64,000 bases of DNA. It comes from Setophaga petechia. Its lineage: Eukaryota > Chordata > Aves > Passeriformes > Parulidae. Under the pieces are notes generated by a model that made no database searches, was not told the DNA's origin, and saw nothing but the letters and a program-made list of their open reading frames with translations. Made by a program: the position numbers and the translations under genes. The stretch spans positions 2,790,001-2,854,000 of the forward strand of contig JANCRA010000061.1 of the NCBI GenBank assembly GCA_024362935.1, read 5' to 3'. This document shows, piece after piece, positions 24,066 through 34,900 of the stretch; positions within the stretch are counted from its first letter, which is position 1; every line of letters begins with the position of its first letter.

Positions 24066-24367
24066 GAGCACCCACCGAGCCCCAGCAGCAGCACTGAGCA
24101 CTGATGGAAGCTGCAGGCAGTGTCTCAAGAGCCAGAGTGTGTTCAGGCAGCAGTGGGAGAATTTGGGAGGAAGGGAGCAAGGGTTTGGTTTATGAAGCAT
24201 TGATGAAAGAGGGAAGAAAAAAGAAGGGAGATCAGATAGGAGAGGTTCACCAGTCTTGTGTCCAGCATTGATCCAGCTTGTTCCCCACCCAGGCTCTGTG
24301 AGGGTCTCAGGTTGCTGTTGATAATTGCTGCCCTGAGTTGTGCAGGATGTCTCTGCTTTTGCCTGCA

Positions 24368-24924
24368 TGGCTGAAGAACGAGTCTGGACTCTTCATTTTT
24401 CGGTCTTGAGGTTGTTTATTAACTCTTCTCTATAAAAATTTCTTTCTGCCCAGCTGAGATCTGCTCAGCAGGGCAGCCACAAGCACTGTGACCGCCCTCG
24501 AGGCGGTGTTGTCCTTTTATACTACAAACTACATGTAACATATTTACACTTAATTCCCAATACCTATCACCTATGTTAGACAGTGCACTTCTACTCTAAA
24601 CCAATCCCAAAGTGCCAACATCACTGCAGAAAATGGAGAACAAGAAGAAGAAGAAGAAAGGCTGGACACACCCAGATTCTTCCATCTTGTCCCCATAACC
24701 CCCATACCAAAAATCCTAAAATCTACATTTTCACCCTGTGATCATTTTGCTATTACACTATTCAAACCTGTGTGACGTTCATGTCCTCATACAAAGCTGG
24801 TAACTTGCTCCAATGGTCAAAATCAAATCCCCAGGTGTTCTGGGTAGCATGCCAGGGTCTTCCAGCCCCCCGATGGGGTCCTCAGCAACTCTGGACACCC
24901 AGAGGGACGTACTGAGTCCCGACA
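24368..24924 (-). mobile_element. probable solo LTR
   Basis: About 557 bp with TG..CA ends. In minus-strand order it has a start TGTCGGGACTC, a TATA box (GTATAAAA, 24515-24522), an AATAAA signal about 100 bases further (24415-24420), and an end CAGCCA. TATA and poly-A spacing fits an LTR. I see no clear target duplication and no internal retroviral sequence beside it, so the boundaries are approximate. Confidence 0.6.
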
Positions 24925-25743
24925 GGAGGGTACCTTTTTATAGGTAAGTATATGTAGGCTCCCTGCATTTTTTTGTTAACTGTCAAATTTTTCTAGTGGT
25001 TCTGAAAACAGGAGGCAACAAGGACACTATTAAGACTCATCCCATCTTCACTGACACTGCTGTAAATCTGTGGGAACCTGCTCATCTTTTTCCTAAAAGC
25101 TTGTTTGGTGAGATTTTTGCTATCTTGTGGCAAGTGCAGAGCTGCAAAAAACTTACTGTGGAAAGGGATGGATGGGTGGATAATTAGAAATCATGCAGAG
25201 AATTAGCAGTAACTTTGCTGTAGATGGCACCTTCTTTCCAGGGTTGTGACATGGTATTCAGCCATCATGGGTTACCTGAGATTGTTTGTGCCCACTTCAC
25301 TGCAGTGGTACTAGGGGAAGCTGTGCTGGTGGAGAGCAAGGAACACAGTATTTGCTGTCATTGTGAGTCCACAGTGTCTCTTAGAAAACACTACAAAAAC
25401 TGGTGTCAGTACAAAGACGGACATATCAGCCAATCCAGGCCTGCTCCAGAAGCCTCAGGTTGAAGACAGAGAAGGCAAACACCTAAGGCAGCAACACTTC
25501 ACCCAGGTACAGAGGGTAGTTTGGGGTGGAAGGTGGAATTCTGGTCAAAGCTTTATTTTTGAAAGGTTGGCAGTTGTTCTTCCTCTCCGGCTCAGTACTT
25601 CTGACTTTTCAGTAAAGTGATGTCCTCACAGAATGTTTTTATTGCATGTATTTTGCAATCAATGTTATTGTTATGAAAATGGCTATTTTGGAAAGATGTA
25701 TCTAATTAAGTCTTGAAGCCATTCTTAGCCTGTATATGTGGCT
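24925..25743. other. spacer, nothing recognised
   Basis: No gene or repeat family recognised. Short open frames only. Confidence 0.4.
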
Positions 25744-26193
25744 GTCACAGTTGGAAAGGAGGAGGAGTGTTGCAGTGTGATCCAATATCCTGTCTCAGCT
25801 ATCCCAGTCCCTTTCCCAGGTGTGCCAATACTTTCTCCCTTCCCCTCCCCTTGCCTCCTGCTGAGAGCTGTCAGTCAATCTCGGTATGCCAGCAATGGCC
25901 TCGTCTGATTGCCGAAGTTCAAAAGATGCCCCTCAGCCCTGGGGGTCATTGGGTTATCCAAGTGTCACTTGTCCCCAGAGCCTTCCCCCCTCCTACCTGG
26001 TTGGTGGCACACCTACCCCTTCCCTCCCCCTTCTCCCCGGGCTGAAAAGACACGGGACCATGCGGTTCAGCATTCTGTTGGAGCTGTTACAAGATTCAGA
26101 GATCTGTGACCCTGGAATAAAGCTCTGGATTAAACCCTCTGGCAGAATCTGTCTCCTTTTCCCTTCACCATCGCCTAAAGCCTTTCCACCACA
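25744..26193 (+). mobile_element. possible solo LTR, second family
   Basis: Begins TGTCACAG, is C/T-rich in the middle, has AATAAA at 26116-26121 and ends CCACCACA. Composition and poly-A placement suggest an LTR on the plus strand. No target duplication or primer-binding site is seen, so this is tentative. Confidence 0.4.
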
Positions 26194-27547
26194 GGTAAAA
26201 CTGAGTTCCTGCATGCCTGGACCTGTTCCAAGTGCCTAGCTGCAACATCCAGCCAGACAAAGGTGTCTCTGAGGTGAAAACCGTCTCAGTTGCTGCCTCT
26301 GGTCAAGCAGCAAGAGCCAGACGAGCCCAGGCACATTCCATCCGGTAATATGGGGATCATATTCCAATAGAGGAGGTTCAGGTCAAGGGGTGGGAAAAAC
26401 ATCCAATCCTCCAGTATTGAGATCTATCCCTTTTCTTAGTTCTGCTCCACTCCCAGCCTCTTGTTCAAGGAGAGCTGAAAACAATGGCTGAGGCCAACAG
26501 GAATATCACTCTATATATATTCATCATGTGCAGGCTGAATTGTGTGTCAGGGAGGCAGATGTCATCAGGGGAAAGGCAGCCCTGATTCTGACTTTTGTGG
26601 CTGTCAGGGTGAAGACTGTTTTAGGGTTTTTGACTTGCAAGATCTTCCATGTGACCTGGAGACTCCCCTGGGAACCCCAAGTTGAAGACTTGAAATTCTC
26701 ATTATTCTTAGCTCAAAAGGATAAAGACTGGGGGGCTGGCTGTAGGCTGTAAATGCAAATCAACAACTACCTACATTCCTTTGTAAGTTCAGCTATGCTC
26801 AGTTAACAAGAGAAAACAGCTGGACAAGCCTGGGCCATGACACGCCCATCCTTTTGAAGACCAAGGATACCCCAATTCATATACAAAGACTTTCTAAAGA
26901 CTGGGACATCTTTTTATTCATTAACCTGATGAGTTCTGCTTTTTCCTACACCAAAATCTTCTCACTTGCAGCAGCAGGTGGGGACCACCCCAAGCCTGGG
27001 TGCAGCCTCACAAGCAGCACTGCAAGCTGGGATGCTCAGGTCTGTTTTGCACCCCAGGTTATCCCACCTGTGAGCAGGCATGGCACAGAGGAGTGGTGAC
27101 AGGCTTCATATTCCTCTGCCAAGGACACTGTGCCCTGCCCCACTCCCAGGGGTCTCAAGCATCCTTCTGGTCCTCAGGGATGCTCCTGCTTTATTCCCCA
27201 GATAGGAACTTGCAGAGTTAGATCTAAGCTACACAGAGCCTCATGAGTTCATATAATCATTTTTGACAAACATAAAAAGTAGCTTTCCAGCAACTGTAAT
27301 TTATTGGATTGATGGCATTTTGTTGTAAAATTCAAGTCTTCTACCACTTAAAGGTGTTATGTGTCTTGATTTTTTCCTGTTTGGAGTAGAGTGTTTTTTA
27401 TTTTTCATTTGGTTTTTAAAGGAATCTGGACAAAAATGACAGACAAAAATACACAGGCTTAATAAGTATGTAGACACTACACGTCCTAAAGGAGGTTTAC
27501 AGGAAGATCGAAATGTGATCCAGAACAAAGCTGTGCTTGTAAAATAT
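26194..27547. other. spacer left of the duplicated units
   Basis: No gene recognised. It ends where similarity to 44070 onward begins. Confidence 0.4.
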
Positions 27548-28892
27548 CTGTCTCATCCCACTCTCACCAGCAGCACTCCTGCTCACTCTGTCAACCAGCA
27601 GCAGCCACCAGGCCAAGGGGAGGCTCCCCAGCACAATTCACCCCATGCCCCCCACGGCAGCGTTCCTGGGGCTGCTGCACTGCAGAGCTGTAGGAGCAAC
27701 CCCTGACCCTGGCAAAAACGCACCCAAAGCACAGGGTTTAAGAGGCAACATTTTGTTGAACTTCACTTGAAGGAGAACAGAAGGGCAAAAATGGCTCAGG
27801 TGTTCAATCTCAAAATGCCCCAAGAATTCTCAGGAATGGGGACTCAACATCGTTGGCACAGAGATAATTCAGGAATTTGCAGAATACTCTCCAAGGAAGA
27901 AGACCCTACTGAGTGTTCCCAAATGTTTTCCTCCCTCAGTCCATTTCATGTCTCTAAAAAAAAAAGGTTCTGGCATTCCTGGCCACACCTCAACCCTGTC
28001 CACTGAATATATTCCTGATAAGAAACTTAGGAAAGGGTCTAGACTTCAAAGTCTCCATAGGTCTGTGCATGAATTAACATTCATATATCTCTAGAAAGGT
28101 GGGTTGTGACAGACTAGTTTGGAGAAAACTACAAAATTCATAGAGAATCCTTTGGGGACAATTGAAACCAATTTCTCTTGAAAATCCATTGAAGTACCTT
28201 GCCTCCAACACTTCTCCACGTGTTTTACAGAACTCTTGGCAAAGATCTGGATATTCCTTGGCTCACTGACAAGGTGAGGCCATGATGTACAAGCAGTCCT
28301 GAGAGCTACTTCAGCTGACAGCTTAGAGCAGCCCATGTGCACTCCTCTGTAACCCTCCAAAACAAGGTCATTTGGGGAGGGGTTTGTGCCAACTTCTAAG
28401 CCTTTGACCACTTAGGCAAAGAGTTTGCATTAGCAAGAAAGGTCAAAAAACACCCTTATACTTATCCTAAACAATTTCCATCTGCCACAATCTTTTCTTA
28501 AAATGAGCACAAATTCATAGTAAGGTAGTTGGCTTCCATCCTCTACTGATAAATTTATTTCACTGGACAAACTTAAGACTTGAAGAACAGAATTGACCAG
28601 AAGTAGCCCACTCCAAATATAATACAAGCAACAGTGAGAGAAAGAATTACAAATAGTGAGATTTCTTTATTGTTAATGTTCAAAAGTATCATCTTTCAAC
28701 TTCTTAAACCTACTAAACTTCTTGGAACTAATTCTACACTTTTAAGAAATATTCTACTGCTCAGTGCTAAAAGAACCTACTGTACAATGCTACTTAAAAA
28801 ATCCTAAAAACCTAATCTTCTAGTTGAAATAAGAAATCCAGAGTTCGCAGATTTCTCCAGGCTGAAGCAGATGTCTGCTGCCAGTACTCCAC

Positions 28893-28991
28893 TCACAGCT
28901 GGTCAAATTCAGAAATGTGGCTCTGAATATGGGCCAGCTTGTTGTGGAGGTACAGGCACCTGCTCTTCATTTCAGAGTAGCTGGGGCTACC
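28893..28991 (-). CDS. ELL2-like: ELL2-like alpha, last coding exon
   Basis: On the minus strand the acceptor CACAG precedes 28991. It reads GSPSYSEMKSRCLYLHNKLA, then HIQSHISEFDQL and TGA at 28895-28893. This is the end of the occludin-homology domain. The protein ends a few residues earlier than usual for ELL2. Confidence 0.85.
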   Translation of the reverse strand, partial: GSPSYSEMKSRCLYLHNKLAHIQSHISEFDQL

Positions 28992-31900
28992 CTGTGAAGG
29001 AGAAAGCACAAGAGAATTAGGGCATGCAAACACTTCTGCAGAGTCTGGAGTCTGATGTCCTTTGCTCTGAAAAAGCCTTGAGGCAGACTCAGCAGTTACC
29101 ATGGCCCTGCAGCTCTGGTGTCACACGTACCTGTTGTAACTGCTGATAATCTGCTAGGATTCGATCCTGCAGCATCTTCAAGTAAAAAAAAAAGAGGAAT
29201 GTTTCACCACCACCATAAAATGCAAACTTTGGTAAAACACTAAAAGTTCACTCAGTCTCAGTCTAGACATTCTCTTCTCTGTCAGCCACCACTCTTCTGG
29301 GACGTTTGCAGAATCAAGTCTCCCTCTCCCAGCATCACCCAAGATCTGCAATTAAGCCTCTCAATAGGCAACAGAAGGAGCCCATGCTCTAAAACCCTGC
29401 TCGGGACACCTCTCCCCTTCCTGTTTCTTCATAGACAGCTCAAAAGAGGCTTTTTGGGGCAGGGTCTTGCAAAACCCAGACACAGCCCAAGCAGAGTCTC
29501 AGCATATATGCCAGTCCTGCAGGCACTCTTTGTCTCACTAAGCAGCTCCAGGGAATCCAAAACACTGCTGTGATGATGAAGCACAGTCTTCATGGTTTTG
29601 TCCTTCTTTACCTGGTAGGCTTCAGAGCCTGGAGTCGGAGACTTCCATTGCTCCTGAAACTGTCTGAACTTCTTTGTGGTCTTGTCAATCAGAGAATGTA
29701 AATGTCGGTATTCCTCATACTCTGCACTGAAGTCATCCTTGTAGCGCTGGCGTTGCTCCAAGGAGACAATGGCTACGTATTTTCTAATGGAAAAATGAGG
29801 CCGTTTTTCTATGAGTGAACTCTAAGAGAACATTCTAGTATATTTCTAGTCCATAAAACACGTGTTTAATTTTATACCAAGCACAGGGTAATGTCAAACA
29901 CAGACACCCAAGCTTTGAGTCAGTTGCTCTGGGACTGACAGTTTCTACTTTCAAGCACATGTGCTTCAAAAGCACATAATCAGGAAACTCTTGGAATCTG
30001 TCACATTTCTAGGTGGTAGATTTCTAGTGACTAATAGTTTACATCATAGAGGTTTTGTTCATTAGCGAGTGGAGCACATTTAGAAAAGATTTGCCCTCAT
30101 TTCAAATGTCAAAGGATAAACAAACACAGCAGCTGCAGGAAGAGGAGATACATTACTAAATCATAATCTCTTCCTGTGTAGGAAAAACTTAAGTAAGTTC
30201 CATTTACTTGTGACAATACATCTGTAAAATATATTTGTCAGGGACTGCATTTGTGGAGCTAAGTGCACAGAGTTGGACTTTTGAGTTACATTCTTGTCTG
30301 TCTAATGGCAGCGTTATCGATAATATCTGATTCTTCTAGTGGACAGCAGTTACATCACTGACCAAGGAACTGAGGCATTTGTAATACAGCCACAAAAACA
30401 ATCTCTATATCAGCCTGAAACTACAACTACTACCCAAACGGCATCTGCTCCTATGGAGGGCAAAATTCATTAACGGTAAAAGGCACTGATGGGAGTCAAA
30501 ATTTATTCATTCCCTTCTCCCTCAAATAAACAGGTGTGAGGTTTATCAAGCTCATGATAAAAATCCAGATGAAGTAGCAATGAGAACAATAGATGCCACT
30601 TCCCAACACTCTCACAGCAATGCTGCTGCTCCTCTGGGCCCTGAAGACCTGGTTCTTTTTGGATGACAAAACTCCTTCCATATGCGAATAAACAATTCAA
30701 ACCATCCTGAGATTAATATTTACAAGCAGTAATTGGTTAACACGTTGAAATTCAGTACCAGGACTGAAAACAACTTGGCCAAAGGATGCATCCCAGGCCA
30801 GATGCACATGACTGGTATGCAGGATAAGTTTGAAAAGAAAACTACAGATGCCTTGCGACATTTTGGGAGGCACCGGAGCAATGTGACCCAGGGCCCTGCC
30901 GCGCCTGCTCCAAAGGCCGCAGCTGCCCCAGAGCCCCAGAGCTGCAGGAGGCCTGACTGCCCTTGCCAACATCCCTGCTCTGATACAAGCTGGCAGCAAT
31001 TTACACTCTTTTATACCACACACACACAAACACACATCTCCCTCCCCTCCTGCATTGCAAATTCGATGAGGGGATGCAGCACCACTGCTGCAGCTGAGCC
31101 TGTGCAACTGCACTGCAGGAAGGGAGGGCCCGTCCGGGCCTAACCCACCTCGGTGTTCATCTCTGCTCTCAGCCTTCCCGGCCCAACTAAACCTGCTCAA
31201 AGTCATCATTGCAGCACAGGAAAGAGCTGGACATTGCACCCCACTGAGAGTAACAAGGTTTAATTTCTACTTTGCTCACCTCAAGTAGGCTGGTTGGTTG
31301 CTTGTTGCAGAGCATGTGGAGGGAATGGAAGTCTCTTTTCTCGTTCCTGCAGTAAAGTAGAATTTTGACTCTCTTCATCAGGAGATCATTAAAAGGCCAA
31401 AAGATCCCCACTGGAAAGTCTTGAAAAATTCCTTGAGAGCATTCTTCTCACAGTAAATTGCTCAGAAGAAGCAACAACATTTAATAATAGCACAAACAAC
31501 CTTCTCCACTGTATAAAGTCCTGGGGTTTAGAAAGAGGGAATGGCCACTTTATTCTACAGGTTGTGCATTCCCATAGTGTCAGCCCCAGCTCAGCTTTTC
31601 TTATTTGAAAGCATGAGGTGGCATCTGCACAGCCATTCAAGTCATGCAGCAACAGATGAAGCTTCACAAAAGACAACAGCTTGGGAGAAATCAACATTGA
31701 GGTTCTAACAAGAAAGAAAGAAGAAAGCTGAAGTTCTTCTCATGCCATGTTTCTATCCCCACTTCTCTGCCAGTTCCAGAGGCCCACAGTTCCAATGAGT
31801 GCCTTCACTCTTGTCAGCAGGAAAGAGAATTCCATTCTGTAGGGCTTACTGGCACTAAGGCTCCAATGCCCTGCAGCCAAAACTGAGTGCTCCTCATTAA

Positions 31901-34900
31901 TGTGGCAGGATGGGGCTGGAAACAGCTCTGCACTTGTGAATTGCCCTTTGACTCTTGGCAAAGGCATTTGGCAATGTCTTTTTCAAAGGCATTTGGGAAG
32001 CATAACCTTTCCAAAGCCCTCTTTCCAAAGAAATGTTCAAGAATTATGATTATATTAAAAAGAATTGCCATAAGGAAAAGTCAGCTGAAACAGGAAGGAA
32101 CAATCAAGATCATGGTAATCTCTCTCAGCTTTCCATTTAAGGTTTTTTTCCAAGCATAAAAAGCCACAAGTTCCTTTACATTCCTTATGAGCTTCCATTG
32201 CCATTGTTTACACAAAGTAATCTTGTTAAAACTCAGCCATTCTTGACAACCTTTAAGCTACCTGAGCTTCAATTCTTGAGGAAAGAGCTGTTGTGTCATG
32301 TTCCACTTTTTTTTGTTGATTTCAGTTGTAGAGAAGAAATATAAAAAGAAGTGTAATAGTGGTAATAAAACTGGACAGAAATACCAATAGTCACAGTGCA
32401 TTGAACACAACTTGGAAGAACAGCTTTGCTGTGAGCATTTCATTTCCTAAAGTGCATTTGCTCTCATGCCTCAGTCCACATGAAAGCTTCAGCCTAAGCC
32501 CCAACTTGAAACACAGAACAGATTTTTCCTTCAGCAGCTGGGCAGAATTTGGGAACTGGCTCTTCAAGAAAGCTGCTCATCTGTTTATAGATTCAAGCAG
32601 AAATCCTTCCAAAGACATCCCAAGGTTTGCAGGTACCATGTCTCTGTCCAGAAGAAATGTGGAAAGACCATCTCAAAGCACCTGTCTCTACAAGCACACC
32701 ACCATTTGCAAGAGGCATCTGCACACTCCAATCCTGCCTCCAGGCTGAACCCAACTTGTCATTTGCAAGGTCAACCTCCAAAAGAGGCAACCCACAGATT
32801 TAACAAAGCAACTGAACTCTGCCCTGCTGGGTGTGTCCCTGTCCTCAGAAACCAAGTGTTCTTTATGCATTTCTATTTAGTTTTCAATGTTGTTTCCAGT
32901 CTGTACCACTTCCACAGCTTTTGAAGAATGAAATTCTGCAGCTAGGATGGAGAGGAAATTCCCAGCCCAGTTCAAAGTAGAACTCCAGGAAACCACAGCC
33001 CAGGTTTGTAGCTTTTGGAATTTCCACGAAAAGGCTGAGTTGAATGAACAAGCATGAAATCATGGATATTTGATCGACAGCATTCAGTAAACTAGTCTGC
33101 AATAAATGTGTGACAGATTTATGCCTTCAGCATGCAGTCTTGAAAATATACTGATGGAAAAAGTGCTGTCTCAGTCAACACTTGTGATTTTACTAGAAAT
33201 CAGAGGGAAAGAAAAACATCCATTCCCTTTGGCTTCTAGTGTCTGGCTCTTCCTTTTAACCAGATTCTCTCAACAGCAACCTAATTCATATTTCTTTGTT
33301 CTTGATTGGTTTTGCACTACTTAGAGAGAGAATTTCTAAAAATGAATGTACTTTTAGTGAAGGTTCCAGTAGCACAGGTTCTGGGCTTTCTTGGTTTTAT
33401 ATTTAAACTAAGAATTACAATCTAATGTAATGACAGGAAAAAAAGAAAAAAGCCTTGATTTATAATCACCACATGCAGGGATAATGGCAGAGCAGTCATG
33501 TAGAGCAGTGCCTTCGTGTATCCAGTGCCCACTTTCAAAGCTCTCTTTTCACAAGGTGCAAGAGCACAATTAACTGTTTCAAAACACTGTCAAAGAAGGA
33601 TGTTCCCATATGATAAGCCACTACAACAGGAATTTGAAAGAGGCACAACTGGCAAGCAGAAAAACAGGAAGCCTTGGCCTAACAGAGGTGAAGGTTTGGA
33701 ATTAGGACACCAGACAAAAACCTCCACTGTAGAGACTGTGGGTAAGGAAAATCACTGTCTGGCCCAAGATGTGGGGACAGCTATGAGCACCCTGTGGATA
33801 TTCCAATCTTGGACAGTATGAAGGTGGTACCTCCAGAGAGTCTTGGGGACCCCCACCACGACTGGAGAAGACCAAGTGTGAAGAAGGACAGGCTGCACAA
33901 CAGAGAGTCCATGTGCTGATGATATCTCCCTACTTAATGTCTCTCTCTTCCCCTCATCCTGCCTCTCTTCTCTTATTTCTTTCCATCTCCCTAGTTTGCA
34001 TTTACTGTTCAATAACATTTTTACTATTGACTGTGGAAAAGAGTCATGCTTGCACCTTAATTTGGGCAGAGTTTTCTCTTAATAAGCAAATCTTTACACT
34101 ACAGTTATCCACAGAGGAGTCAGGAAAACCAGCACATCAATACCTTCATCGAAATCCAAGCAGTGCCACTGCTTCAGCCTCCCCAGTTCATTTTTCTCCC
34201 CGTTTGAATTGGGGATCTCCTCCTGCTCCCTGGCAGGTGCTGGGATGCTGGAACTCTGAAATTTCTCTGTTTGTTGCACCACATGGGCGCAGGGGGAAAT
34301 GGAGCCAGCACTTGGAGAGATGTCCAAAGGGAAAAGAGATGTGGAAGGCAGAAGGAAGGAAGAAAAGTGGCCACCAGCTGCTGGCTGGACATGACTGGGC
34401 TGGTGGGCAATTCTCCTCTTCTTGCTCGTCACAGGACTGGTCAAGTCAGAAGCCAGAGGCCGTTTCTGCATCAAGAACAAAATCATTCATTCATTAACCT
34501 ATGATCAGGATCAGCTTTTGCTCCCATTCTAAAAAAGCAGCATTTCTGAACAGGTAAAGTTTGAAAACACATCTTTCTACACTAAAAAGAGCATTCAAAC
34601 CAGGAAGTACTGCAAGTCAATACAGGCTCTGTCTCACTCCTACTTTCCCATTTTAGCACTCAGCAAGTCCTACTTCAAATCTGTAGCTAAAATGCTTTGG
34701 GAGAAAGACATTCCCTTCAGAAGCTCCATCAAAGGCTTCCCCACAAGGGAAGGTCCTGCACTTTCACATCACAGCTTTTACGCCACCAGCAAGTCTGCTA
34801 AAATTTACAATACAGTCCAGAATGTTAAAAATGCACAAAATACCTGAGCAGGTCTTGCTGGAGCATCTCTCTCAGAAGGTCCCGGAGATGTTGCTTGGCT

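Noticed and set aside
30733..31143. 136-codon plus-strand frame repeated at 46077-46475
   Set aside because: Lies in an ELL2-like intron block, includes a (CA)n stretch, and both strands are open. The repetition is explained by unit duplication.
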